This document shows, piece after piece, positions 26,913-36,800 of a DNA stretch of 64,000 nt. The translations under genes and the position numbers were made by a program. The DNA is taken from assembly GCF_001620055.1 (NCBI RefSeq), contig NZ_LQGY01000014.1:186001-250000 (forward strand), in the 5' to 3' direction. How positions within the stretch are numbered: position 1 is the stretch's first letter; every line of letters starts with the position of its first letter. Source of the DNA: Agromyces sp. NDB4Y10 (lineage in GTDB: Bacteria; Actinomycetota; Actinomycetes; Actinomycetales; Microbacteriaceae). Below the pieces are notes generated by a model, which was not told the origin of the DNA, searched no databases, and saw nothing but the letters and a program-made list of their open reading frames with translations.

Positions 26913-27800
26913 ATGACCGGAGCACCCTACGGATCCGACGCCTCCGCGGAGCCCGACGCCGCGACCGCACCGCCCGCACCCGTCTTCGACGTGCGAGCCC
27001 GCCTCCTCGAGACCGTCGTGCTCGTGGCATCCGTCGTGGCCCTGCGCATCGTGGGGCTGGTGCTCATCGTGCTGTCGGCGTCCGGCCCCGGCAGCGACCC
27101 GCTCGGCATGCTGCTGCCGTTCGTCGCGATGGTGGTCGACCCCAACCTGCTGGTATGGGTCGCGCTCGCCGCCGCCGTGCAGTTCGGGCTGCGGTCCATG
27201 CCGCGGCCCGGACGGATGGCGCTCGTCGTGGTCGCCGCCCCCGTCGTCGTGCTGCTCGTCGGCACCGTGCGCGCGCTGCCCATGCTGCCGCAATCCGGCC
27301 TGGTCGGCCTGCTCGGCAACGGCGTCTCGTGGTTCGATGCGGGCATCCTGACCGTGGTCGTCGCTCTCGGCGTCGCCGTCGTCGCGGCGGCCGGAAGCGC
27401 GCCCGTCGCCGGGGCGCGTCGCTGGGCGGCACCCGTGGCCGGCGGGCTGCTCGCCCTCGGCGGCCTGCTGGTGCTGATCCTCGCGTGGCAGGCGATCGAG
27501 GCGTACTTCACGCTCGGGGGGACGCCGGTCGTCGTCACGCCCGAGCAGGGCGACCGCTACCTCGTCACCGCGGGCCTCACCGTGGTCGCGTTCGCGGGCG
27601 CCGTCGTGAGCGCGGTGCTGAGCCGACGCCGTTGGCTGGTCGTCACATCGGTCGTCGTCGGCGGCGTCGGGCTGATCCTCGCGTTCGTCCTGCAGGTCCC
27701 CACCGGTCGGTTCCTTCCCGGGCCCGCGCAGGAGCCCGCGCCCGGCCCCGGCGGCTCCAGCTGCTACGGCGAGGGCGACCCGAACTGCATAGGCGGGTAG
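26913..27800 (+). CDS. Polytopic membrane protein of unknown function
   Basis: This 295-residue protein has a disordered Ala/Pro/Asp-rich N-terminus and about seven hydrophobic segments (ETVVLVASVVALRIVGLVLI, LLVWVALAAAVQFGL, LVVVAAPVVVLLVG, and others). A proline-rich C-terminal tail ends with two cysteines (SSCYGEGDPNCIGG). No transport or enzyme signature is visible. It stands alone, with a hairpin terminator downstream shared with the convergent response-regulator gene. Confidence 0.75.
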   Translation: MTGAPYGSDASAEPDAATAPPAPVFDVRARLLETVVLVASVVALRIVGLVLIVLSASGPGSDPLGMLLPFVAMVVDPNLLVWVALAAAVQFGLRSMPRPGRMALVVVAAPVVVLLVGTVRALPMLPQSGLVGLLGNGVSWFDAGILTVVVALGVAVVAAAGSAPVAGARRWAAPVAGGLLALGGLLVLILAWQAIEAYFTLGGTPVVVTPEQGDRYLVTAGLTVVAFAGAVVSAVLSRRRWLVVTSVVVGGVGLILAFVLQVPTGRFLPGPAQEPAPGPGGSSCYGEGDPNCIGG

Positions 27801-27841
27801 CGGGAGGGCCGCACACTCGCGGCCGTCGAGTGTCGAGGTAT

Positions 27842-27895
27842 CTCGTGCACCAACCGGGCTTCGGCAGGCCGTCGAGTCCCCATCCGGTGCACGAG
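27842..27895. terminator. Bidirectional hairpin
   Basis: CTCGTGCACC (27842-27851) and GGTGCACGAG (27886-27895) form a perfect 10-bp outer stem around a 34-base interior containing GGGCTTCGGC. It lies between convergent genes, so a terminator role is likely. Confidence 0.6.
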
Positions 27896-27900
27896 CGGCG

Positions 27901-28578
27901 TCAGCGACCTCCGCGCGCCCCACGCTCGTGCGCCCAGATCGCGAGCTCGACGCGGTTGCGGGCGCCGATCTTCGCCATGATGCTCGCGATGTGCGTCTTC
28001 ACGGTGCTGAGCGACACGTGCAGCTCGCGGCCGATCTCGACGTTGCCGAGGCCCCGCGCGACGCCGGCGAGCACGTCCTCCTCGCGGTCGGTGAGCGGGG
28101 TGGATGGCGCAGCCGGCGCGCGCCCGGGCACGGGGCCGGCCCCTGGCGCCCGACCCGCGAACGCCTCTATCAGTCGCACCGTCACGTTCGGGTCGATGAG
28201 CGCGTCCCCGCGCGCCGCGGCGTGCACGGCCTCACGCAGGATCGTCGCGCCGGCGTTCTTCAGCAGGAACCCGCGCGCCCCGGAGCGCAGTGCGGCGTAG
28301 ACGTACTCGTCGAGGTCGAACGTCGTGATCACCACCACCGGCAGCGGGTCGGTGACATCCGGACCCGCCAGTTCGCGCGTCGCCTGCAGGCCGTCCATGA
28401 CCGGCATCCGGATGTCGAACAGGCACACGTCGGGCCGCAGCTCGCGGGCCATCGCCACCGCTTCGGCGCCGTCGCGCGCCTCGCCGACGACCTCGATGTC
28501 GGGCTGCGCGTCGAGGATCATCCGTAGCCCGGTGCGCACGAGGTCATGGTCGTCGGCGATCAGCACGCGCACGCTCAT
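27901..28578 (-). CDS. NarL/LuxR-family response regulator
   Basis: The ATG at 28578 gives MSVRVLIADDHDLVRTGLRMIL, the receiver start. The 225-residue protein has the acidic pair DD (near 9-10), the phosphoacceptor Asp in CLFDIRMPVMDG, a Thr in VVITTFD, a Lys in FLLKNAG, and a C-terminal LuxR HTH (LTDREEDVLAGVARGLGNVE, then IGRELHVSLSTVKTHIASIM). The ATG overlaps the histidine kinase stop by 4 bases, so the pair is co-translated and forms a two-component system. Targets are unknown. Confidence 0.94.
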   Translation of the reverse strand: MSVRVLIADDHDLVRTGLRMILDAQPDIEVVGEARDGAEAVAMARELRPDVCLFDIRMPVMDGLQATRELAGPDVTDPLPVVVITTFDLDEYVYAALRSGARGFLLKNAGATILREAVHAAARGDALIDPNVTVRLIEAFAGRAPGAGPVPGRAPAAPSTPLTDREEDVLAGVARGLGNVEIGRELHVSLSTVKTHIASIMAKIGARNRVELAIWAHERGARGGR

Positions 28579-29720
28579 GCCGACCACCCGGCCTTCGGCA
28601 GCACGGCGCTCACGAGCCACCCGCCGCCCGGCGCAGGGCCGGCCTGGCAGGTGCCGCCGAGCAGTGCCGCCCGTTCCGCCATCCCGGTGATGCCGAACCC
28701 CGGCGCAGCGGATGCCGCGGGCTCGCCGTCGTCGCGCACCTCGAGCCGCACGCCCTCGGCCTCGACCCGCACGTGCACGTCGATGTGCGTCGCGTTGCGT
28801 GCGTGCCGGCGGGCGTTCGTCACCGCCTCCTGCGCGATGCGGAACACCGCAGCGCCGACCGCGGGCGGCAGCGCCGCCGCGGCAGGCTCGTCGTCGACCC
28901 GCACGTCGACGACCGGGCTGCCGGGCTCGGGCGCCGCCGGCTGGGCGAGCCGCCGGATGTCGGCGATGCCCTGCGCGGGCGCCAGCTCCGCGGCATCCGC
29001 TCGTCGCAGCACCCGGACCATCGAGCGCATCTCGTCGAGGGTTCGGGACGCCTCGCCCTCGATCACGCGCAGGACCTCGGCGGCCGCCGCCGGGTCGTGC
29101 GGCGCCACGGCAGTACCGGCCTGCGCTTGGATCGCGATCGCAGAGACGTGGTGTGCGACCGTATCGTGCAGGTCGCGTGCGAGCTGCTCGCGCTCGAGCA
29201 GTCGCACGCCCTCGAGCTCGCGCTCGCGGGCGCCGGCCTGCCACCGGAAGGCGATGCCGAGCGTGGACGTGGTCACGACCACCGCGAGCCCGCCGATGAG
29301 GTCGCCGAGGGCCGGCGGCTGGAACAGGGCCGGGATCACGATGCCCGCGAGCACGAGCGCCGCTCCGCCGACCATCGCCCGGCCCGACCCCCATCGCATC
29401 ACCGCGTAGACGAGCACGAGGAAGTACGCCGTGGCGAACAGCTGCGGATCGCCGCCGGTCGCGAGGCCGACGGCCGTTCCGACTGCGAAGGCGATCGCGA
29501 GCATCGTGAACGGGCGGATTCGACGCCACAGCAGTGTCGGCACGAGCACGACGAGCACGGCCGCCCACGCCCAGCGCCACGGCACGTCCGGACGCGCCGC
29601 CGCCTCGATCAGGATGAGCAGCGGCAGCGCCGCGACGAGCACCCAGTCGCGCCCCACCCGGCGGGGCGCGGGCGGCTGCGCGGGCGGCGCCGACCAGAGT
29701 GCGCGCACCGGGCTCGTCAT
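28575..29720 (-). CDS. NarL-type sensor histidine kinase
   Basis: The ATG at 29720 (MTSPVRALW) is favoured over a longer frame. The 381-residue protein has about six membrane helices in its first half, then a HisKA_3 dimerisation helix with the phosphohistidine in ARDLHDTVAHH. A C-terminal HATPase carries AVFRIAQEAVTNARRHA, DDGEPAASAAPGFGITGM and a GG-rich G box. The lack of a large outer domain suggests membrane or cell-envelope sensing. It is upstream of its cognate response regulator with a 4-base overlap. Confidence 0.93.
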   Translation of the reverse strand: MTSPVRALWSAPPAQPPAPRRVGRDWVLVAALPLLILIEAAARPDVPWRWAWAAVLVVLVPTLLWRRIRPFTMLAIAFAVGTAVGLATGGDPQLFATAYFLVLVYAVMRWGSGRAMVGGAALVLAGIVIPALFQPPALGDLIGGLAVVVTTSTLGIAFRWQAGARERELEGVRLLEREQLARDLHDTVAHHVSAIAIQAQAGTAVAPHDPAAAAEVLRVIEGEASRTLDEMRSMVRVLRRADAAELAPAQGIADIRRLAQPAAPEPGSPVVDVRVDDEPAAAALPPAVGAAVFRIAQEAVTNARRHARNATHIDVHVRVEAEGVRLEVRDDGEPAASAAPGFGITGMAERAALLGGTCQAGPAPGGGWLVSAVLPKAGWSA

Positions 29721-29724
29721 GGCC

Positions 29725-30465
29725 TCATGATAGGTGCGCACTCGCGGCCGCCGACCGGACGTCATCGCGTTCGTCGATGGCCGCCACGCGCGCGACGGGG
29801 GCGCGACGGATGCCGCGGCCCACCCGCCGCCGGATCACGACCTCCGCGACCGCAAGGTTGATGACCCAGCCGGCGCCCATGAGCACCGCGTGCACCGGCT
29901 CGCTCGGGGGGCCGAAGACGAGCGTCCACGGCAGGAACGTGAAGACCTGCGTGCCGGCGCCGAGCCCGATGGCGTAGGCGCGCGTCATCCACGCGCTGTG
30001 CGTGCGCACGTCGCCCCGACGGATCGCGAGGAACGCCACGACGATGCCGGCCGCCATGGCGGTGCCGAATCCGAGCCGCATCACGAGCAGCGCCGTCCCG
30101 CTGGGCTCGGGGAGGTCGTAGGCGACCGCCATCCACATGCCCGACAGGGCGGATAGCACGCCGGCCGGCACCAGGATGCGCCCGGCGTACCGGTGCCAGC
30201 GCCGGCTGCGCAGCGCCGGCGCGAACTGCAGCGCCCCCAGCAGGAGGAACACGACCGAACCGACGATGTGCACGACCACCGGCACGGGGGAGTCGAAGAA
30301 CCGCGCGTTCTCGGGCGTGACGGCCGCGCCGCTCGCGAGCTCGGTGAGGCGGAACGCGCCGGCGGCCATCGGCACGAGGCTGAGCGCGATGAGCCCGGCC
30401 GGCGCGAGCCACTGGGGGCGCGGGCGGCGGCCGGTGCGGGGTGCGGGCAGTGAGGTCTGCGTCAT
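29725..30465 (-). CDS. DUF2306 membrane protein
   Basis: The ATG at 30465 starts MTQTSLPAPRTG. The 246-residue protein has about seven membrane helices and the DUF2306 pattern VPVVVHIVGSVVFLLLGALQ, then FAPALRSRRWHRYAGRILVPAG, with histidines in the first and second helices. It ends 4 bases after the kinase start and may be co-transcribed with the two-component genes (gap of 4). Function is unknown; the family occurs mostly as single membrane genes. Confidence 0.85.
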   Translation of the reverse strand: MTQTSLPAPRTGRRPRPQWLAPAGLIALSLVPMAAGAFRLTELASGAAVTPENARFFDSPVPVVVHIVGSVVFLLLGALQFAPALRSRRWHRYAGRILVPAGVLSALSGMWMAVAYDLPEPSGTALLVMRLGFGTAMAAGIVVAFLAIRRGDVRTHSAWMTRAYAIGLGAGTQVFTFLPWTLVFGPPSEPVHAVLMGAGWVINLAVAEVVIRRRVGRGIRRAPVARVAAIDERDDVRSAAASAHLS

Positions 30466-30780
30466 GTCTCGATGCTCGCGCCGGGCGGGCCCGCCCACAT
30501 CGGCCGCGCGGCCCGAGCTTGCTCAGCCGATCGGCCGATGCGCGCCGACCTCTCGCCGGTTCCGCCGGTCATCGCCACCGCGACGCTGCTCCCGGAGCCG
30601 GGCGGCGCGACTCGACGCGTCGGCAAGCATGATCCGTCCGCGAGATCCGGTACCGAAGTACCGAAGTACCGGCGGAGCCGGCGCGAAACCGTCTCGCCCG
30701 AACGGGGAGCACCCGCCCGGCGAGGCTAGGATCGCGCCATCGGGTCCGTCAGGCGACACCCCGTGCGATCCCGCGCGGCG
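30466..30780. other. Intergenic region upstream of the DUF2306 gene
   Basis: About 315 bases lie between the DUF2306 start and the flavodoxin stop. I see no convincing gene. It holds a short tandem repeat, GTACCGAA twice then GTACCG at 30650-30671. This could be a regulator site for the downstream operon, but no family is suggested. Confidence 0.5.
30650..30671. repeat. 8-bp tandem repeat
   Basis: GTACCGAA occurs at 30650-30657 and 30658-30665, followed by GTACCG. Each unit contains the palindrome GTAC. It lies in the upstream region of the DUF2306/two-component transcript. Confidence 0.6.
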
Positions 30781-31320
30781 TCAGGGGCGAGCGGATGCCG
30801 CCTGCAGCTCGGCCGCGATCGACGACGCCCATGCGTCGATGGCGTCCCACTCGCGGAAGTCGCCCTCGGGCATGAGGTCGCGGATCGCGGGCATCCACAC
30901 GATCATCCGGTCGGCGCCGCGGATCTTGTCGTGGTCGTACGCACCACGGAACACCTGCATGCCGCGCGGATGGATGAGCTTCTCGTACTCCTCGAACTGC
31001 TTGGGCTTCGCGCCCTCGAGTACGTCGTTGCCCTCCTTGTCGACCGTTTCGGTGCCGAGCGGGCCGCTCGAGAACAGCCACGTCGGCTTCGCGGCGAGCA
31101 CGTCGGCGTTGCGTTCGACGAACTGCCTGGCCGACTTGCGCCAGTTGAACGCGTAAGTGGCCGACCCGACCACGTAGGCGTCGTACCCGGCTGCCGCCTC
31201 CAGGTCCGTGCACCTGACGACGTCGACCTCGAGGCCGTGCCCGGTGAGCGTCTCCCCGATGCGCCGCGCGATCCCCTCGGTGGCGCCGTACTTGCTGGCG
31301 TACGCGACGAGCACCTTCAT
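30781..31320 (-). CDS. Flavodoxin-domain protein (HemG-like)
   Basis: The ATG at 31320 follows a GAAGGAGG site. The 179-residue protein starts MKVLVAYASKYGATEGIARRIGE, a flavodoxin phosphate-binding loop, and has AYVVGSATYAFNWRKSARQF as the second FMN contact. The overall layout (loop, then WLFSSGPLG, then IHPRGMQVFRGAYD) matches the menaquinone-dependent protoporphyrinogen oxidase HemG type and its many actinobacterial relatives of unproved role. It probably binds FMN. It stands alone. Confidence 0.85.
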   Translation of the reverse strand: MKVLVAYASKYGATEGIARRIGETLTGHGLEVDVVRCTDLEAAAGYDAYVVGSATYAFNWRKSARQFVERNADVLAAKPTWLFSSGPLGTETVDKEGNDVLEGAKPKQFEEYEKLIHPRGMQVFRGAYDHDKIRGADRMIVWMPAIRDLMPEGDFREWDAIDAWASSIAAELQAASARP

Positions 31321-31431
31321 CGCGATCCCTCCTTCGTCGCGGTTCGTGCGTTCCAATGGGGCACGCTACGCCGCACGGCCGGAGGCGTCGGTGACCAAGG
31401 TCACTCGGGCCGGACCGATCGATCCACCCCG

Positions 31432-31833
31432 TCAGGGGCTCGTCGTCGCGTCGGCGTGCCGGTGCACGACCTTCCACCCGTCGAGTTCGCGCCGGTAGAC
31501 CTGGGTCGCGCGCAGCGAGAACTCGCGCTGCCGACCATCCATCGTCGTCGTGACGCGCTCGTAGCCGAGCGTGTATGCGAGATCGCCGCGCACGTCCCAC
31601 GAGATCAGCTCGAGCGCGTACGCGGTGCAGTTCGAGAAGCTCGACGCGAGCACGTCGAACACCTCGACCAGTTCCTGGCGGTTCGACGCGGTGCGCCACG
31701 CGCCCAGCACGGTGACCGGCTCCTCGCGCGACCAGATCTCGCGCCGGGGGCCGGCGTCGCCGTCGAACATCGCCCGTTCGGCCTGCGCGAGCGATGTGTA
31801 GACCCAGTTCAGGAACTCCTCGCGGTCGTTCAT
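31432..31833 (-). CDS. SnoaL-like / NTF2-fold protein
   Basis: The ATG at 31833 gives MNDREEFLNWVYTSLAQAERAMF. The 133-residue protein shows the NTF2-like cone-fold layout: helices, then REEPVTVLGAWRTASNRQELVEVFD, then beta strands ending SLRATQVYRRELDGWKVVHRHAD. Members are small enzymes or ligand binders, often in polyketide or stress contexts. No specific role is visible. It is not coupled to a neighbour. Confidence 0.8.
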   Translation of the reverse strand: MNDREEFLNWVYTSLAQAERAMFDGDAGPRREIWSREEPVTVLGAWRTASNRQELVEVFDVLASSFSNCTAYALELISWDVRGDLAYTLGYERVTTTMDGRQREFSLRATQVYRRELDGWKVVHRHADATTSP

Positions 31834-31924
31834 GGGTCCAGCATGCTCCTGACCGGCACCCCGGCGCGAGGGCGGATGCCGCATCCGCTGTCGGGGAGCC
31901 GGGATCCGGTTCGCGTCTGCGGTC

Positions 31925-33121
31925 TCAGGCGAAGCGCTCGAGCACCGCGAGCGCCGTGCCCGTGCCGTCCTCGTGCGACATCCGCTCGGCGACGGATGCG
32001 ACGGCCGCCTCGTGGGCGGACGCCTCGGCCAGCGCCGACGCCAGCCGCTCGGCCGTCAGGCGCCGCTGCGGGATCGGCGCCGGGCCGAGGCCCCGGCGGT
32101 GCAGTTGCGCACCCCAGAACGGCTGGTCGGCGATGAACGGCACGATCACCGAGACGATGCCCGCGCCCATCGCGGCCTGGACGGTGCCGATGCCGCCGTG
32201 GTGCACCGCCACGGCGGCGCGCGGGAGCACGGCCGCGTGGTCGACCGAGCGCGTCACGAGCACGTCGTCGCCACGGAGGCCGTCGGGCACGGCGATGCCG
32301 CCGAGCCCGGTCGCGACGAGCAGCCGCAGCCCGCGCGATCGCGCCGCCTCGACGAGGGCCCGCCCGCGCTCGGCCGGGTCGCCGGCGGCCATCGAGCCGA
32401 ATCCGGCGTACGCGACGGGGCCGGCCCCGAGGAACGCCTCGACCGCCGAGTCGGGTGCTGCGGCATCCGTCGACGTCGAGCGCCACGGGCCGGTGAGCAC
32501 CGTGGTGTCGGGCCAGTCCGCCGGGGCCGGCAGGATAGCCGGACTGATCGGCAGCAGCGTCGCCGACGCCGGCGATGATCGCCGTGGGGGAGTGACGCCC
32601 ATGACGGATGCCGCCTCGGCGACCTCGCCGCGGAACATTGCGCCGGCCGCGCCCGCCATCCGGTACGTCAGCGGGTTCAGCGGCCCGAGGCTCCGCGTGA
32701 CCGTCCCCGCGGCCGGGAACTCGTGCGTCGGCGTCATCACCGGGACCATCTCCACGGCCACGTGCGGAATGCCGAGCGCATCCGCGATGAGCGGCGCCGA
32801 CAGCACCTTCGGATGCCACACGACGACGTCGGGCCGGAACTCGCGGGCCGCGTGCGCCGCGTTCACGATGACCCCGCGCATGACCGGCCGGACCACCTCG
32901 CGGAGGTTCCGCATCGCGGCGAGCGGCGACACGCCCTGCGACTCGATCATCGCGGAGAAGTCGACGCCGAGGCTGCGCACGTCGAGCCCGTCGAGGTCGA
33001 CGCCGGAGCGGTCGGGGAGGGCCAGACGCACCTCGTGACCCGCGCCCACGGCTCGGCGCGCGAGGGCCGCGAAGGGTTCGACGTCGCCGCGTGAGCCGGC
33101 GGTCACCAGCAGGATCCTCAT
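31925..33121 (-). CDS. GT1-family glycosyltransferase
   Basis: The ATG at 33121 gives MRILLVTAGSRGDVEPFAALARRA, the canonical start of UGT/MGT-type sterol and macrolide glycosyltransferases. In the 398 residues the C-terminal domain holds the donor-site block DHAAVLPRAAVAVHHGGIGT, where HHGGIGT is the acceptor of the nucleotide sugar. It may glycosylate a lipophilic compound such as a drug or sterol. Its ATG overlaps the stop of the upstream TetR gene by 4 bases, so both form an operon under a self-regulating repressor, often a detoxification arrangement. Confidence 0.88.
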   Translation of the reverse strand: MRILLVTAGSRGDVEPFAALARRAVGAGHEVRLALPDRSGVDLDGLDVRSLGVDFSAMIESQGVSPLAAMRNLREVVRPVMRGVIVNAAHAAREFRPDVVVWHPKVLSAPLIADALGIPHVAVEMVPVMTPTHEFPAAGTVTRSLGPLNPLTYRMAGAAGAMFRGEVAEAASVMGVTPPRRSSPASATLLPISPAILPAPADWPDTTVLTGPWRSTSTDAAAPDSAVEAFLGAGPVAYAGFGSMAAGDPAERGRALVEAARSRGLRLLVATGLGGIAVPDGLRGDDVLVTRSVDHAAVLPRAAVAVHHGGIGTVQAAMGAGIVSVIVPFIADQPFWGAQLHRRGLGPAPIPQRRLTAERLASALAEASAHEAAVASVAERMSHEDGTGTALAVLERFA

Positions 33122-33729
33122 CGTGCCTCCTCCGGGGCCAGCCCGGCCGCGGCGAGGAGCCGGTCGTCGGTCGTGAGCCCATGGGTGTAGAGCTCGGCCA
33201 GCGGCACCGCGACCCGACGCAGACCGGTCTCGGCGTCGCCGCCCGCCCAGGCGGCGAGCCGATCGAGCATGAGGAAGGGGGCGACCCCGAGCAGTACGAG
33301 TGCGGCGGCCTGCGCCTCCGGGTCGCGCGAGGCGCGGAGCCATCCGCTCGCCGAACCGTCGGCGATCATCGCGCGCGACACCTCGAGCAGTCGTTCGAAC
33401 AGCGCGTCGGATGCCTCGCCGCCCTCGCCCAGCATGCGCGCGAGGTACGGCCCGAAGGTGCCGAGCACGTCGCCGAGCACGTCGGACGCAGCCGTCTCGA
33501 CGCGCTGCTTCTCGACGATGAACCGGACGACCCGCGCGTCGCACTCGGCACGGAGGGCCTGCTTGGTACCGAAGTGATGCGTGACGAGGGCCGTGCTCAC
33601 GCCCGCGCCGGCCGCGATGTCGCGCATGGTCGCCGCCTCGTAGCCGTGCGCGGCGAACCGCTCGAGTGCGCTGCCGACGATGCGGGCGCGCGCCGTGAGG
33701 TCGCGATCTTCGACGGAGGCTGTACGCAT
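33118..33729 (-). CDS. TetR-family regulator of the glycosyltransferase operon
   Basis: From the ATG at 33729 (MRTASVEDRD) the protein has 203 residues; an ATG at 33738 is an alternative. The HTH is RARIVGSALERFAAHGYEAA, then TMRDIAAGAGVSTALVTHHFGTKQAL. It overlaps the glycosyltransferase gene by 4 bases. A perfect palindrome (GCTGTAC/GTACAGC) overlaps the start, giving likely autorepression of both genes. Confidence 0.87.
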   Translation of the reverse strand: MRTASVEDRDLTARARIVGSALERFAAHGYEAATMRDIAAGAGVSTALVTHHFGTKQALRAECDARVVRFIVEKQRVETAASDVLGDVLGTFGPYLARMLGEGGEASDALFERLLEVSRAMIADGSASGWLRASRDPEAQAAALVLLGVAPFLMLDRLAAWAGGDAETGLRRVAVPLAELYTHGLTTDDRLLAAAGLAPEEAR

Positions 33730-33736
33730 GTACAGC
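33719..33736. promoter_or_regulatory. TetR operator overlapping the tetR start
   Basis: GCTGTAC (33719-33725) and GTACAGC (33730-33736) form a perfect dyad with a 4-base centre that includes the start codon at 33729. The binding protein is presumably the TetR product itself, which would place repression at translation-proximal DNA. Confidence 0.65.
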
Positions 33737-33854
33737 ATTCTGGCACAGCGTCCAGGCGCTCGGGCCGAAACGTTCACGGGCCGGTCACGTGCCCGTCACG
33801 CGACCCTTGACGCCCGTGAATCTGGAAGCCATATTCTTACGAAGCCCTAATCAA

Positions 33855-33867
33855 GGAAATGATTTCC
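33855..33867. promoter_or_regulatory. Fur/Zur-like palindrome upstream of the secreted phosphoesterase
   Basis: GGAAAT (33855-33860) and ATTTCC (33862-33867) flank a single base, giving a GAAATGATTTC core. It resembles the GAAAATGATTTTC centre of Zur and Fur boxes. It is AT-rich against a GC-rich background and lies 19 bases upstream of the chosen ATG. Metal control is a hypothesis. Confidence 0.45.
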
Positions 33868-33885
33868 AGAGAGCCGGAGGCCCGA

Positions 33886-36800
33886 ATGCCGACCCCGTCC
33901 GTCCACCGCGAGCGGAGCCGTCGCAGCTCCGCTCTTCTCATGGCGAGCGCGCTCGCCGTGGGGTCCCTCGTCCTCGCCGACGGCGTCGAGGCGAGTGCCG
34001 CGCCGCCGCCCGTCACCACCGCGCGCGTCGTCGCCGCCCCGGACACCGGGGGTCTCGACCTGGCCGGAGGCGACTCGTCTCTGCTCACCGCCGAGACCGA
34101 ATCGCTGGCTCCGGGCCTCGCGCTCACCGACTTCCGGCGATTGCAGCCGGCAGGCTGGGTCGCCGGCCACGTCATGCGGGCCGACCTCACCACGCCGACC
34201 CTCGAGCTCGAGGTGCTCGACTCCGGCACGGTCACGGGCGGCGCCACGGTCACGGAGCAGATCGAGGGCACCGGCGCGGTCGCCGCGATCAACGGCGACT
34301 ACTTCGACATGAACGCCTCCGTCGCGCCCGTCGGCACGAACGTGTCCGCCGGCGACGGCGTGCGGACGGCGAGCACCGCCCCGCGACCGGCGTTCACCAT
34401 GGCCGACGGCCTCGCCGCCGTGCAGGAGCTCATGGCGGAGGGCACGCTCTCGATCGACGGGGTCGAGACGGCCATCCGCGGCATCAACACGCCCGCGCTG
34501 CCCACCGGCGGCATCGGCTGGTACACGTCGGCGTGGGGCGAGCATCCGCTCAGCCGCCCGCTCGGCGGACCGGGCTCGCTCGCGGCATCCGTCGCCATGG
34601 TCGTCGTCGCCGACGGCGTCGTGCAGTCGGTCACGACCGATCCCGCCGCCCTCTCCGCCCCCGCATCGATCGCCGAAGGCACGGGGGTGCTCATCGGCCG
34701 CGATGCCGGCGCCGCGACGCTCGCCGCCCTCGCACCCGGGCAGCCGGTCGAGGTCGAGGTCGGGGTGAACGCCGACGTCGATCTCGCGGTGAGTGGCGCC
34801 CAGCGCCTCATCGTCGACGGCGCGCAGACCGACGCCGACCAGGTCGAGGCTGCGCGCACCGCGATCGGCGTGAACCGCGACGGCACCGAGGTCACGATCG
34901 TCACGATCGACGGCCGCGCGGGCGACAGCCGCGGGATGACGCTGCAGGAACTCGGGGACCTGATGCTCGACCTCGACGTGCACAACGCCGTCAACCTCGA
35001 CGGCGGCGGCTCGACCACGCTCGCGGCACGCGCCGCCGGCACCACCGAGGCCGCCATCGTGAACCGCCCCTCGGACGGGTCGGAGCGCGTCGTCGCCAAC
35101 AGCCTCGCGTTCTTCTCCACCGCGCCGGCCGGCGAGCTCGCCGACGTGCGCATCGCCCCGGCCTCCGACCTGCCGGACGCCGACGCGGTGTTCCCGCGCC
35201 TCGGCCGCACCGTCACGGCGACCGGATTGGACGCGAACCTCGCGGGGGTGCCGGTCGACGGGAAGTTCTCGGGCAACCGCGGCATCGACGTCGACGCGGT
35301 CGACGGCAGCACCGCGATCGTGCGGGGTACTCGCCCGGGCGAGAGCACGGTGCGATTCCAGACGCGTGGCCACACGGATGCCACGGACCTGCGCGTGCTC
35401 GGTGACCTGGAGCGGCTGCGTCCGAGCCGCACCGTCGTCGCCCTGCCCGACCCCGGACAGACGGCGGAACTCCGGATCACGGGGCTCGACGCCGACGGCC
35501 ACGAGGCTCCGATCGAGACGACCGACCTCACCGTCGAGCACGGCGACGACGTCACCGTGACCGCCGAGGGCCGGGATGGGTTCCGCATCGCGCCGAACGT
35601 CGACAGCGGGTCCGCGACCGTCACCTTCACGGCCGGCGGCCGGAGCGTCGACGTGGCCGTCACCATCGGCTACCGCACCCTCTCGGTCGCCGACTTCTCC
35701 GACGGTGCCGCATGGAAGCCCGCCGCCGACCGCGCGACGGGCACCCTCACGACGACGACCGGCCCGGGCGGCGTCCCCGCGCTCGCCCTCGACTACGACT
35801 TCACCACGAGCACCGGCACGCGGGGCTACTACGCGGTCGCACCCGAGATGTCCACGCCCGGAAGCCTCGGCCGCGAACTCGAAGGACAGCCCCAGGCCCT
35901 CACCATGTGGATCAACGGCGACGGCAGCGGCGCGTGGCCGCGCATCCAGATGAAGAACGGCGCCGGCACCACCATCAACCTCGATGGACCCAACGTGACC
36001 TGGACCGGCTGGCAGCAGGTGCGCTTCCCGGTGCCTGCCGGCACGCCCTACCCGCTGCACCTGCAGCGCGTGCGCCTGCTCGAGACGCGATCGGCCGTGC
36101 AGTACCACGGGCACGTCGAGATCGCCGGACTCGAGTCGGTGGTGGCACCGGATGTCGCCCAGCCCGCCGCACCCGTCGTGCACGATCCGGTCATCGTCAC
36201 GGATGGCACGGTCGCCGACCGGCCGCAGCGCATCGCGGTCATGAGCGATGCCCAGTTCGTCGCCCGGGCACCCGAAAGCGGCGCGGTCGAGGGCGCCCGC
36301 CGGACCCTGCAGGAGATCCTCGCGACGGAGCCCGACCTGCTCGTCATCAACGGCGACTTCGTCGACGAGGCGAGCGAGGCCGACTTCGCGTTCGCGAAGC
36401 GGATCCTCGACGATGAGATCGGCGACCGGCTGCCGTACGTCTACGTCCCCGGCAACCACGAGATCATGGGCGGACCCATCGAGAACTTCGAGGCGGCCTT
36501 CGGCGACACCGCCCGAAGCGTCGACCTCGGCCGCACGCGCATCATCACGCTGAACAGCGCCGCCGGGTCGTTCCGCGCATCCGATCCCGCCCAGCTCGCG
36601 TTCCTCGAACGCGAACTCGCCGACGCGGCCGCCGACGGCGACACGTCGGGCGTGCTCGTGTTCGCGCACCACCCGGCCGACGACCCGCTCCCGTCGAAGG
36701 CGAGCCAACTGGCCGACCGGGTCGAGGCGGCGGCGTTCACCGACGCGCTCGGGGCCTTCCGTGCCGAGACGGGCAAGTCGATCGCCGTGGTCAACGGCCA

